DNA of 64,000 bases from NCBI GenBank assembly GCA_031556035.1, contig JAVBTT010000021.1, forward strand, positions 14,197-78,196, given 5' to 3'. Each line of letters opens with the position of its first letter. Position 1 is the stretch's first letter. The position numbers and the translations under genes are program-made. The notes below the pieces were generated by a model that was not told where the DNA came from, did no database searches, and worked only from the letters and a program-made list of their open reading frames with translations. The DNA comes from JAVBTT01 sp031556035 (GTDB lineage Bacteria; Bacillota; Clostridia; Oscillospirales; UBA929). Below, piece after piece: positions 16,431-24,116 of this stretch.

Positions 16431-16441
16431 GTATGGTTTGC

Positions 16442-17335
16442 TTACTTAACCTCTGTGAGCGTTTCCTTGATGCCGGAGGCGAGGCCGGCAAGCGACTGTA
16501 TCTCGGAGGGGATGATGATCTTCGTAGCTTTGCCATCCGCCGCCTTGGCGAAGGCCTCAAGCGCTTTGATTTTCAGAACGGATTCGGCGGCGTCCGCTTG
16601 ATTCAGAAGCTTGATCGAGTCGGCAAGAGCCTGCTGCACCTTCATTATAGCCTGCGCCTCGCCCTCGGACTCGAGTATCTTCGTCTGCTTGACCGCGTCC
16701 GCGCGGAGTATCGCGGCCTGCTTTTCACCTTCAGCGACAAGGATCTGGGAGGCTTTTTCTCCCTCGGCCTTCAGAATCGCCTGGCGGCGCTCGCGCTCGG
16801 CCTTCATCTGCTTCTCCATGGCGTCCTGAATCTCACGGGGCGGTATGATGCTCTTGAGTTCGACGCGGTTAACCTTGATCCCCCACGGGTCGGTCGCCTC
16901 GTCCAGAATGGTGCGCATCTGGCTGTTGATGACGTCGCGGGAGGTGAGCGTCTGGTCTAGCTCCAGATCGCCGACAATGTTACGCAGGGTGGTGGCGGTG
17001 AGGTTTTCGATGGCGTCCATCGGATGCTCAACGCCGTAGGTATACAGTTTGGAATCGGTGATTTGGAAATATATGACCGTGTCAATCTGCATAGTGACGT
17101 TGTCCTTGGTGATGACGGGCTGCGGCGGGAAGTCCACGACCTGCTCCTTGAGGCTCACCACCTTGGATACCCTTTCAATAAAGGGTATCTTCAGGTGAAG
17201 GCCAGTGTCCCAGGTTGTGCTGTAGACGCCCAGCCGCTCGATAACATAGGCGCGGGCCTGCTTGACGACTTTGATGTTGGAAGCGATCAGGATAATGACT
17301 ACAAGCGCTACTATTCCCCAGATTATGTACGGCAT
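16442..17335 (-). CDS. SPFH/Band 7 (stomatin/prohibitin-like) membrane protein
   Basis: Membrane scaffold protein of the stomatin/QmcA branch. An N-terminal membrane anchor (IIWGIVALVVIILIASNI) is followed by the Band 7 domain (about residues 22-200: VERLGVYSTTWDTGLHLKIP, VDFPPQPVITKDNVTMQIDT, NAMRTILDEATDPWGIKVNR-like region) and a charged coiled coil rich in Ala, Glu and Lys (EKQMKAERERRQAILKAEGE). The length of 297 residues fits. It starts 13 bases after the NfeD-like gene; NfeD and Band 7 proteins are a well-known functional pair that organise membrane microdomains with proteases. A strong terminator follows. Confidence 0.93.
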   Translation of the reverse strand: MPYIIWGIVALVVIILIASNIKVVKQARAYVIERLGVYSTTWDTGLHLKIPFIERVSKVVSLKEQVVDFPPQPVITKDNVTMQIDTVIYFQITDSKLYTYGVEHPMDAIENLTATTLRNIVGDLELDQTLTSRDVINSQMRTILDEATDPWGIKVNRVELKSIIPPREIQDAMEKQMKAERERRQAILKAEGEKASQILVAEGEKQAAILRADAVKQTKILESEGEAQAIMKVQQALADSIKLLNQADAAESVLKIKALEAFAKAADGKATKIIIPSEIQSLAGLASGIKETLTEVK

Positions 17336-17348
17336 TGACTCAACCTCC

Positions 17349-17807
17349 CTATACTTTAGCGGCGGGACGTTCCGCCGGTTCGACTATGAGCTTAACTCCC
17401 TCAATGCGGAGCACCTTAACGTGCGCACCCTCCGGAATGGCTACGCTGTCCGAGCTGCTGCGCGCTGTCCAGGTCTTTCCGTAGACATAAACAGCGCCGG
17501 TGGCGTCCTCGTTGGAGATGGGTTCGATGACCTTGCCTGTCTTGCCGATGTTGATGTCCGCGTTGGTGCCGACCTTTCTGGCCTTGAGCATGCGCTGGGC
17601 GAAGGGCCTGAGCCCGGCGAGAGTGGCGCCGGACAGCAGCAGGAACACCGTGACCTGCGCCCAGTAGAGCTCGGGCGCGATACAGGCCGCGATAAGCGCC
17701 CCGAGAGACCCGGCGGCAAACCATATGGAGTACAACCCCATGGTGAGACCCTCTATAATCAGAAAGGCCACGAACGCGATTAGCCAGACTATCTGCATTA
17801 GTTCCAT
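17349..17807 (-). CDS. NfeD-like membrane protein (short form)
   Basis: Short NfeD: three membrane helices in the first 75 residues (MELMQIVWLIAFVAFLIIEG onward) and a C-terminal OB-fold of about 60 residues (NIGKTGKVIEPISNEDATGA). Long NfeD proteins carry a ClpP-class protease domain at the N-terminus; this one does not. The frame is open 32 codons further, but ATG 17807 is favoured by AAAGGGCG upstream and by the membrane start. It is translated just before the Band 7 gene, the standard arrangement, and a separate ClpP-like protease gene lies directly upstream on the same strand. Confidence 0.88.
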   Translation of the reverse strand: MELMQIVWLIAFVAFLIIEGLTMGLYSIWFAAGSLGALIAACIAPELYWAQVTVFLLLSGATLAGLRPFAQRMLKARKVGTNADINIGKTGKVIEPISNEDATGAVYVYGKTWTARSSSDSVAIPEGAHVKVLRIEGVKLIVEPAERPAAKV

Positions 17808-17959
17808 TGTAGATCGCCCTTTCCGCCGCCGCCGTCGCGGCACAAGCCATATACCGCCCCCCGGCCGGATTGGGACGGCTCTTACAATAATACTATAACA
17901 CATTTGTTGAAAAAAGAAAAGGGCTTTGGGTAAATTATTTTTACGTTTGTTATTGAATA

Positions 17960-18718
17960 CTATTTACTATTGTTTTCCTGATCCTCTGCGCAGCCTGTCT
18001 GCCGCCGCCGCTCGTCAATCATGGAGTGGAGCGCGTCCAGCGCGTCGGACAGCCCTCCGACCCGGTCGATCAGCCCGAGCCCGACCGCCTCCTCGCCATA
18101 TATGACACTGCCGACGTCCCCGGCGAGCTCACCGGTGCGCAGCATCAGCTCCTTGAATTTATCCTCGCTGACCCGGCTGTTGCTGACGACGAATCTGACT
18201 ATGCGCTCCTGGATTTTCTCGAAATATGCGAAGGTCTGGGGCACGCCAATGACGACCCCGTTGAGCCTGACCGGGTGTATGGTCATAGCCGCCGACGGCG
18301 CAATCATGGAAACCTTGGCTGAGACGCCCAGAGGGACGCCGATCGAATGCCCGCCGCCCAGCACGAGTGATACGGTTGGCTTGCGCATACCGCAGATCAG
18401 TTCGGCAATGGCGAGTCCGGCCTCAATGTCTCCGCCGACCGTGTTTATCAGTATCAGCAGACCGTCGATGTCCTCGGCCTCCTCTATGGCGGCCAGCTGC
18501 GGGCACACATGCTCGTACTTGGTGGTCTTGTTGTTAGAGGGCAGAAGCTGGTGGCCCTCAATCTGCCCGACGATGGTTAAACAGTGAATGGAATATTTCT
18601 TACTGCGGGCTGTTGTAGAGCCCATCTGCACTATCTCGTTGAGACGCTCGCGGTTTTCCCCTGCCTCGCCGTCCAGCCTGTCCTCCTGGTTGAGATGATC
18701 TTCTCTGTCGATATCCAT
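17960..18718 (-). CDS. TepA-like ClpP-family serine protease
   Basis: ClpP-fold protease of the TepA (YmfB) type, linked in Bacillus to handling of secreted proteins and spore protein degradation. The blocks LLILINTVGGDIEAGLAIAE, VLGGGHSIGVPLGVSAK with the likely active Ser in GGHSIG, and AAMTIHPVRLNGVVIGVPQT with the likely catalytic His, are in the right order. Acidic N-terminal 40 residues are poorly conserved. Length 252. AAAGGAGAAG precedes the ATG. In Bacillus the gene is beside spoIIIE; here it sits upstream of nfeD and the Band 7 gene and divergent to a DUF4349 lipoprotein gene. Confidence 0.87.
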   Translation of the reverse strand: MDIDREDHLNQEDRLDGEAGENRERLNEIVQMGSTTARSKKYSIHCLTIVGQIEGHQLLPSNNKTTKYEHVCPQLAAIEEAEDIDGLLILINTVGGDIEAGLAIAELICGMRKPTVSLVLGGGHSIGVPLGVSAKVSMIAPSAAMTIHPVRLNGVVIGVPQTFAYFEKIQERIVRFVVSNSRVSEDKFKELMLRTGELAGDVGSVIYGEEAVGLGLIDRVGGLSDALDALHSMIDERRRQTGCAEDQENNSK

Positions 18719-18798
18719 AGAACTTCTCCTTTGAAAATATATTACGCAGTATGCCCGGTTATCCCTGAGTAAATCCGGGGGATATAAGACTTAAATTG

Positions 18799-18814
18799 GT
18801 TTACAGGCGTAAAC
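18799..18814. promoter_or_regulatory. Inverted repeat GTTTAC-AGGC-GTAAAC between divergent tepA and DUF4349 genes
   Basis: Six-base arms around AGGC, containing the decamer ACAGGCGTAA that is tandemly repeated upstream of the DUF1538 gene. It lies about 22 bases before a possible -35 of the DUF4349 gene (TTGAAA 18836, TAATAT 18858), a place where an activator could bind. Function inferred only. Confidence 0.4.
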
Positions 18815-18835
18815 TGCTTTGGCGCTCAGTAGTGT

Positions 18836-18863
18836 TTGAAATAATTTAATATTTTTGTAATAT
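18836..18863 (+). promoter_or_regulatory. Possible promoter of the DUF4349 lipoprotein gene
   Basis: TTGAAA and TAATAT separated by 16 bases in a very AT-rich stretch, about 60 bases before the start codon. The -10 match is moderate, so this is tentative. Confidence 0.4.
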
Positions 18864-18924
18864 ATTTTATTTACCCGAGGTTTATATAAGCAGAAGGAGT
18901 ATTAAAAACATATTGGAGTGAGGA

Positions 18925-19920
18925 ATGATGAAACTCAGACTTCTTGGATTGCTGTGCCTGATTTTGGCGCTTCTGTCGTTTGCCGCATGCTCCGCGAAAA
19001 ATAATACGCCGGCGTCTGCTCCTTCGCCTATGCCGTCCGCCGCTCCCTATGAGTATGGCGAATCGGACGGCAAATACCTTGATTTGGAGAGATCAGGCGT
19101 CAGGGAGGAGGCGCAAGCGGTCGACATGGAGCCTGACCCGCTGCGTAAAATAATATGGACAGGAGAAGCGGTTGTCGAAACCCAGGATTATGAAAGCGAT
19201 TATGAGGAGTTTCAGCTTTTGATATCCGAGTGCGGTGGATATATTCAGTCCTCGTCGGTGACCGGGGGAGGCATCCTGCGTTCCGGGGAGCGCAGGATGC
19301 GCAGCGCCAGGCTGACGGTCAGGGTGCCGTCTGAAAACTTCAGCCTGTTTATGGGGGGCGCGGGGCGGATCGGGACGCTCATATCCTCAGGCACCGACTC
19401 AAGCGATGTGACCGACGATTATTTCGACATGGAATCGCGGCTCAAGGTGCTCCGCGTAAAGGAGCAGCGGCTTATTGAGATGATCTCGAGGGAGGGGACG
19501 CTTGAGGATCTGCTGAAGCTGGAACAAGAGCTGTCGGAGACGCTGTACGAAATTGAATCCCTGACAGGCAAGCTCAGAAAATACGACGGCCTTATAAGCT
19601 ATGGCACGGTTACGCTGTACCTCAACGAGGTGAGCTCGGAAAGCACCGTGCCCGCCGATACGGGAGTAATGACCAGACTGTCGTACAGCTTTGACAAAAG
19701 CCTGTTGGGCTTGGTATCGTTTTTAACCTCGTTGTTTGTCTTCATTGTTGGAAATTCCCCTGCAATAGTTTTTGTACTGCTGCTGGCGTTTGGAGCGTTT
19801 ATGACTGTCAGGGCGCTCCGCCGCAGGAGGCTAAGGAAAAATATGCTTATAGAGGATATAACGGAAAAAAATGTCGACCCGGAGGGAGCGAAGGCTCCGC
19901 CGCCGGATCGTGAGGAATAA
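18925..19920 (+). CDS. DUF4349 domain lipoprotein
   Basis: Membrane lipoprotein of unknown function. A signal peptide with a lipobox (LLSFAACS, Cys near residue 22) is followed by a Ser/Pro/Ala-rich linker, then the DUF4349 domain (about residues 70-290) with the typical ETQDYESDYEEFQLLISECGGY start, VTDDYFDMESRLKVLRVKEQRL coiled region and ISYGTVTLYLNEV end, and a C-terminal membrane helix with a basic cytosolic tail. Length 331. A GGAGTGAGGA site precedes ATG 18925. A 10-bp stem terminator follows. Located opposite tepA, in a block of envelope genes. Confidence 0.88.
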   Translation: MMKLRLLGLLCLILALLSFAACSAKNNTPASAPSPMPSAAPYEYGESDGKYLDLERSGVREEAQAVDMEPDPLRKIIWTGEAVVETQDYESDYEEFQLLISECGGYIQSSSVTGGGILRSGERRMRSARLTVRVPSENFSLFMGGAGRIGTLISSGTDSSDVTDDYFDMESRLKVLRVKEQRLIEMISREGTLEDLLKLEQELSETLYEIESLTGKLRKYDGLISYGTVTLYLNEVSSESTVPADTGVMTRLSYSFDKSLLGLVSFLTSLFVFIVGNSPAIVFVLLLAFGAFMTVRALRRRRLRKNMLIEDITEKNVDPEGAKAPPPDREE

Positions 19921-19929
19921 ACGCAAAAG

Positions 19930-19952
19930 GGCCGGCGGACTATCCGCCGGCC
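19930..19952. terminator. Terminator between convergent DUF4349 and NlpC/P60 genes
   Basis: GGCCGGCGGA-CTA-TCCGCCGGCC, ten perfect pairs, ten bases after the DUF4349 stop, flanked by AAAAG and by AT-rich GATAATATTGTTC. Probably serves both strands. Confidence 0.75.
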
Positions 19953-19970
19953 GATAATATTGTTCATTTT

Positions 19971-20933
19971 TTATGATACAATCCTGCGGGCTCCCACATA
20001 AACCTTCGTATAATACTTATCGCTGAGGTCGGATATCTTGACCATGCGCGAGGAGGAGCCGGAGGAGGCGTGTATGAACTGGCCCGAGCCTATGTACATC
20101 CCCACGTGACTGGCGGCGGCCTTGCTGATTGAGGTGTCGCGGAAGAAAACCAGATCGCCCGCCACAAGCTCGCTTTTATCTATCTTGGTGCCGTTGCCGA
20201 GCTGCCCGGCGGCGCTTCGGTTGAGGGAGTATCCAAAATTCTTATATACGTATGAAGTGAGCCCGGAGCAGTCGAATGTCTTGCCGTTCATGCTGCCGTA
20301 CACGTACTTGCAGCCGAGGAATGTCTTGGCGTAGTCAACCAGCTGCTGACGAAGGGTCTGCACGTCTGAGGAAGCGACTTCCACGGAGGCTGCGACGACA
20401 GTCTCGCCGGAATCCTGCTCAATCACGATGTCTATGAATTCGGTGTTTATGTACCCGGTGGTTTCTTCATATATTGCCTTGTACCAGTCTCCGCTGACAC
20501 TCAGCACTTCTATACAAGTCCCTTTTTGCAGATCAGTTATTATATTGTCGCTTGAGGAGGCGTCCGGGGAGGTTCTGAAACGAACGTTGCTGCCGGTCAC
20601 CTTGCCCCCGACTGACGAATCCTCATCCTCTTTGGTGGCTTCTATGTATTGAGCCGACATATAGCCTGTATTGCCGTCATATGTGACGCTAAACCATTCT
20701 CCGTCTTTATTTTTAACCGACGCGCCCATTATGAGGACAACATCGCCCGTATTAGCCTTGTTAAGTATTTTGGCGGACAGCGAGGCCTCGGCTCTGAGTC
20801 TGAGGTTGTTTGTCTTTACAACACCTGTTTTTAACGCGGTCTCTTCCGGTGAGGCGGACGCCATCAACGGGATGGTGATCACTATGGCGAGCAGTATTGC
20901 GCACATGCGCCTGAGAATGGGGAATCTGTGCAT
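19971..20933 (-). CDS. Secreted SH3b-SH3b-NlpC/P60 cell-wall peptidase
   Basis: Exported peptidoglycan endopeptidase. A signal peptide (MCAILLAIVITIPLMASAS) is followed by two bacterial SH3 domains (KTNNLRLRAEASLSAKILNK and GSNVRFRTSPDASSSDNI) and a C-terminal NlpC/P60 domain with the catalytic Cys in TFDCSGLTSYVY and the His in ASHVGMYIGSGQFIHASSG. Such enzymes cut between D-Glu and diamino acid in stem peptides. The frame runs 40 codons upstream, but ATG 20933 (MHRFPILRR) is preceded by CCGGAGGAC at correct spacing and starts the signal peptide. The next gene upstream is a conserved unknown of 99 residues. Confidence 0.93.
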   Translation of the reverse strand: MHRFPILRRMCAILLAIVITIPLMASASPEETALKTGVVKTNNLRLRAEASLSAKILNKANTGDVVLIMGASVKNKDGEWFSVTYDGNTGYMSAQYIEATKEDEDSSVGGKVTGSNVRFRTSPDASSSDNIITDLQKGTCIEVLSVSGDWYKAIYEETTGYINTEFIDIVIEQDSGETVVAASVEVASSDVQTLRQQLVDYAKTFLGCKYVYGSMNGKTFDCSGLTSYVYKNFGYSLNRSAAGQLGNGTKIDKSELVAGDLVFFRDTSISKAAASHVGMYIGSGQFIHASSGSSSRMVKISDLSDKYYTKVYVGARRIVS

Positions 20934-20967
20934 AAGAAATGTCCTCCGGTTAGTTAAAATTCTGACG

Positions 20968-21267
20968 TCACTTCGAGGCCAATGCCCGTTCAAGCCATAC
21001 GGCGGCGATGTCCATTGCCGCGTAAAGCCCGTCTTTTTCGCTTTTCTTGACAATCCTGTCCCTGCTCTTCAGATCAGGGTCGGTGAGCTGGAGCTGCACC
21101 GATACGCGGTTGGCGACATCCATGTCTCCAACCTTTGTTGAGTCAAGAATCTGAAGCATGATGATGTATTTTTCCGACATGCTTCCATAGTAGATAAGGC
21201 TGTCCTTGCGCATGAGCGGCCTGCCCTTGTACTGAAGAATCTCGTTTTTCTTTTTTGTTACACTCAT
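20968..21267 (-). CDS. Conserved hypothetical protein, 99 residues
   Basis: I do not recognise a named family, though the sequence looks like small proteins conserved among Clostridia. It starts MSVTKKKNEILQYKGRPLMR, is mixed alpha/beta with a central hydrophobic strand (EKYIIMLQILDS) and a C-terminal amphipathic helix (YAAMDIAAVWLERAL); there is no signal peptide or membrane segment. GAGGTG lies five bases before the ATG. It stands 34 bases upstream of the NlpC/P60 gene and is probably co-transcribed with it. Function unknown. Confidence 0.72.
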   Translation of the reverse strand: MSVTKKKNEILQYKGRPLMRKDSLIYYGSMSEKYIIMLQILDSTKVGDMDVANRVSVQLQLTDPDLKSRDRIVKKSEKDGLYAAMDIAAVWLERALASK

Positions 21268-21331
21268 GTAAACACCTCGAAGAATCAGTTACCCTTTTGT
21301 AACCGAATTGTAACACATATTACCCCAGTTG

Positions 21332-22270
21332 TCAAATCATCTTAATGCAAAATTGCTCGCAATATGCCGCGCAGTAGCCGCACAAAAGACATGCCTCTTT
21401 GATGCAAATCACATGATTCCCTTGCAGCGCAAGGGCTTTGGACTTGCATGCCAAAACACACTTTTGACATCCTATGCAATGATCCTCTATTAAAATTTGT
21501 CTATTTTGACGAAGCAATAATTCTTGATCTTCCGGGGGAAATCGGCCTGTTTCGAGAAAAAAGACGTTAGAATTCAACTCGAGCTCACTCTTCATGCCGA
21601 CCGCCAGACTGTGCCCCCACTTGAGAGCGTAGGTCAAAGCCTCGCCCGCCCTCGCGTACAGGTGACCGCCGCCAAGAGCCTTCATGGTGTACACCCCCAG
21701 TCCGGACTCCTTGGCGCGACGGACGGCGTTCTCCATATCCTCCCTGGAGCCGTCCAGAATGCCAAGTCCAGTCAGATTAATCAGGGGATGCACTACATCG
21801 AGCCCAGCGTCCACCGCCGCATGTACGCCGTCCACCGCGTGAGTTGACAGGCCGACTGCGCGTATTCTCCCTCTGGCTTTTTCATTCATAAAGAAATCAA
21901 GCGCTTCCGCGTGTCCGCGCAGGGTGTGCTCACTCTCTTGCTCATGGAGCAGGAAAATGTCTATCACATCCCTGTCGAGTTCTCTCCGAGCTTCCTCAAG
22001 CGCGCTTTTCGCAAGCTCCGCGGAATAAGCGTAGGTCTTGGTGGCGACAACGATATCCTTGTCAGTCTTCTTCAAAGCATGACGAATGTGAGGATATGTC
22101 TGATATAATTGGGCTGTGTCAACAAAATTGACGCCCTTATCGAACGCCTTTAATAATAGCTCCCCGCCCTCTGACGGGGACAGGTTGTTCTGAAGCGGTC
22201 CCAAAGTCAGTGAGCCAAAGCACAGTCTGGATACCTTGAGTCCGGTTTTTCCAAGTGTTGAATACTCCAT
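21332..22270 (-). CDS. Aldo/keto reductase with C-terminal 4Fe-4S ferredoxin domain
   Basis: NAD(P)H-dependent aldo/keto reductase fused to a ferredoxin-like tail. The TIM-barrel begins MEYSTLGKTGLKVSRLCFGS and includes NFVDTAQLYQTYPHIRHAL (catalytic Asp/Tyr) and VVATKTYA (Lys). The last 50 residues hold Cys clusters CIGCQKCVLACKSKAL and CLLCGYCAAYC, enough for two clusters, as in the Clostridial AKR-ferredoxin fusions. ATG 22270 is chosen because GAGGGAGAG stands before it. It is the last gene of the long minus-strand array, after a hairpin. Substrate unknown. Confidence 0.9.
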   Translation of the reverse strand: MEYSTLGKTGLKVSRLCFGSLTLGPLQNNLSPSEGGELLLKAFDKGVNFVDTAQLYQTYPHIRHALKKTDKDIVVATKTYAYSAELAKSALEEARRELDRDVIDIFLLHEQESEHTLRGHAEALDFFMNEKARGRIRAVGLSTHAVDGVHAAVDAGLDVVHPLINLTGLGILDGSREDMENAVRRAKESGLGVYTMKALGGGHLYARAGEALTYALKWGHSLAVGMKSELELNSNVFFLETGRFPPEDQELLLRQNRQILIEDHCIGCQKCVLACKSKALALQGNHVICIKEACLLCGYCAAYCEQFCIKMI

Positions 22271-22290
22271 TAGTCTCTCCCTCACAGTAA

Positions 22291-22316
22291 AGCGGGTTGC
22301 CGTATGGCAACCCGCT
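22291..22316. terminator. Hairpin between ireB and the aldo/keto reductase gene
   Basis: AGCGGGTTGCC-GTAT-GGCAACCCGCT, eleven perfect pairs. On the plus strand a T-run follows (GTTTTTATTA); on the minus strand, the direction of both neighbouring genes, only TTTACTG follows, so it may be an RNA-stabilising or partly terminating hairpin downstream of ireB. Confidence 0.55.
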
Positions 22317-22335
22317 GAGCGTTTTTATTAGGATA

Positions 22336-22575
22336 TCAGGCGAGATAGCACTTGACAAGCTCCTGAAGCAACTCGTCCCTGTCAAGCCGACGGATCATGC
22401 TGCGCGCGTTCTTATGGTTGGTTATATAGGTGGGATCCTCCGACAGAATGTAGCCGACTATCTGATTTATGGGATTATATCCCTTTTCCTGGAGCGCCGT
22501 ATAGACAGAGAGCAGGATGCTCTTCATCTCCTTGTCCCGTTCATCGGAAATAGCGAATCTTCTGGTGTGATCCAA
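22336..22575 (-). CDS. ireB: IreB family regulatory phosphoprotein (UPF0297)
   Basis: Small cytosolic protein that in Enterococcus is phosphorylated by the PASTA kinase IreK and affects cephalosporin resistance. The sequence matches the family nearly end to end: LLSVYTALQEKGYNPINQIV, GYILSEDPTYITNHKNARSM and IRRLDRDELLQELVK. A TTG start at 22575 is chosen because AAAGGGGGGTG lies seven bases before it, and the resulting 79 residues fit the family. ATGs further upstream would place the ribosome site inside the gene. In many Firmicutes it precedes ruvX; here it is flanked by purB and an aldo/keto reductase. Confidence 0.9.
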   Translation of the reverse strand: MDHTRRFAISDERDKEMKSILLSVYTALQEKGYNPINQIVGYILSEDPTYITNHKNARSMIRRLDRDELLQELVKCYLA

Positions 22576-22680
22576 TTGAAGGCACCCCCCTTTAATACCC
22601 ATTATTATAGCCAAAAGAATACCGGTTGTAAAGAGGGGAAGGAAAATTTTGAAAAAATATCTCTGTCTGTAATATGTCAG

Positions 22681-24111
22681 TTATACCCTCAGGGTTGTAT
22701 TCTCTGAGGTTACTTCCGAATATTTTTCAAGCGCAGGCGCTATTTGCTTTCTCAAAAAGCTCTCCACCTGCTCAGGACAGCGCCCGATATAGAGCTCCGG
22801 CACCAGCAGCTTTTCAAGCACCTCCTGCGTCATTCCGAACACGGGGTCACCCGCGATACGGTTCAGCAGATCATTGGCGAGACCATCTTCCTTCACCGAC
22901 CTGCCTGCTTCAATCGAGTGCACTCTGATGCGCTCGTGCAGTTCCTGGCGGTCTCCACCCCGCCGCACCGCGTCCATCATGATGTTCTCGGTGGCCATGA
23001 ACGGCAGCTCCTCGCGAAGCCGCTTTTCTATAACCCTTGGATACACCCTGAGGCCGGAGGCGACATTGAGGTATATTCCCAAAATCGCGTCGGTGGTCAA
23101 AAACGCCTCCGGGACAGCGACGCGCTTGCCCGCGGAATCGTCCAGGGTGCGCTCAAACCACTGCGTTGAGGCCGTCTGAGCGGCGTACTGCTCATATCCC
23201 GCGACCAGCCTCGCAAGAGAGCAAATACGCTCCGAGCGCATCGGGTTGCGCTTGTACGGCATGGCGCTGGAGCCCACCTGCGCGCTTTCAAACGGCTCCT
23301 CAAGCTCCTTGAGGTGGGAGAGCAGCCGTATGTCGCAGGCGAATTTGTGCGCGCTTTGCGCCACGCCGGACAGGGTTGACAGTACAGAAGCGTCCACCTT
23401 GCGGGAATAGGTCTGTCCGGTGACCGCGTACGCGCCGTCAAAGCCCATCTCGGCGCAGACAAGGCGCTCCAGCTCCTCCACTTTGGCGTGGTTCCCGTCA
23501 AACAGCTCCAGAAAGCTGGCCTGGGTGCCGGTGGTGCCCTTGGCCCCGCGCAGCCTCAGTCCGCCAATGCGGTGCTCCAGCTCGTCCAAATCCAGCAGCA
23601 GCTCCTGCATCCACAGGGCGGCCCGCTTGCCCACAGTAACCGGCTGGGCGGGCTGGAAATGCGTAAAGCCCAAGGTGGGAAGGGACTTGTACTCATCCGC
23701 GAATACGGCCAGAGCGCGCAGGACACGGATCACGCCATCGCGGATGAGTCGCAGCCCCTCGCGCATCAGGATGATATCGGTATTGTCTCCTACATAACAG
23801 CTGGTCGCGCCAAGGTGGATGACGGGCATAGCGTCCGGGCACTGCTCACCCCAGGCGTGGATATGCGCCATGACATCGTGGCGCAGCTTTTTTTCCCAGT
23901 GAGCGGCGCGTTCGTAGTCTATATTTGTAAGATTGGCCTCCATCTGGGCTATTTGCGCGTCGGTTATTGGAAGCCCAAGCGCCCTCTCGGATTTCGCGAG
24001 CGCCAGCCAGAGCTTTCGCCAGGTTCTGAATTTTGTGTCCGGGCTGAAAAGCTCCAGCATGGCCCGGCTTGCGTAGCGGGAGGCGAGGGGAGTCTCATAG
24101 GTGTCCTTCAT
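22681..24111 (-). CDS. purB: Adenylosuccinate lyase
   Basis: Acts twice in purine synthesis, splitting SAICAR and adenylosuccinate with release of fumarate. The fumarase/aspartase superfamily signature GSSAMPYKRNPMRSE, with the mobile catalytic Ser, is present near residue 290, along with HLGATSCYVGDNTDII and THFQPAQPVTVGKRA, which carries the catalytic His. Length 476 is normal for the longer, human/Bacillus-like type. It starts five bases after the aminotransferase stop. No PurR-type site is seen since it is inside an operon. Confidence 0.96.
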   Translation of the reverse strand: MKDTYETPLASRYASRAMLELFSPDTKFRTWRKLWLALAKSERALGLPITDAQIAQMEANLTNIDYERAAHWEKKLRHDVMAHIHAWGEQCPDAMPVIHLGATSCYVGDNTDIILMREGLRLIRDGVIRVLRALAVFADEYKSLPTLGFTHFQPAQPVTVGKRAALWMQELLLDLDELEHRIGGLRLRGAKGTTGTQASFLELFDGNHAKVEELERLVCAEMGFDGAYAVTGQTYSRKVDASVLSTLSGVAQSAHKFACDIRLLSHLKELEEPFESAQVGSSAMPYKRNPMRSERICSLARLVAGYEQYAAQTASTQWFERTLDDSAGKRVAVPEAFLTTDAILGIYLNVASGLRVYPRVIEKRLREELPFMATENIMMDAVRRGGDRQELHERIRVHSIEAGRSVKEDGLANDLLNRIAGDPVFGMTQEVLEKLLVPELYIGRCPEQVESFLRKQIAPALEKYSEVTSENTTLRV

Positions 24112-24116
24112 TCTCT

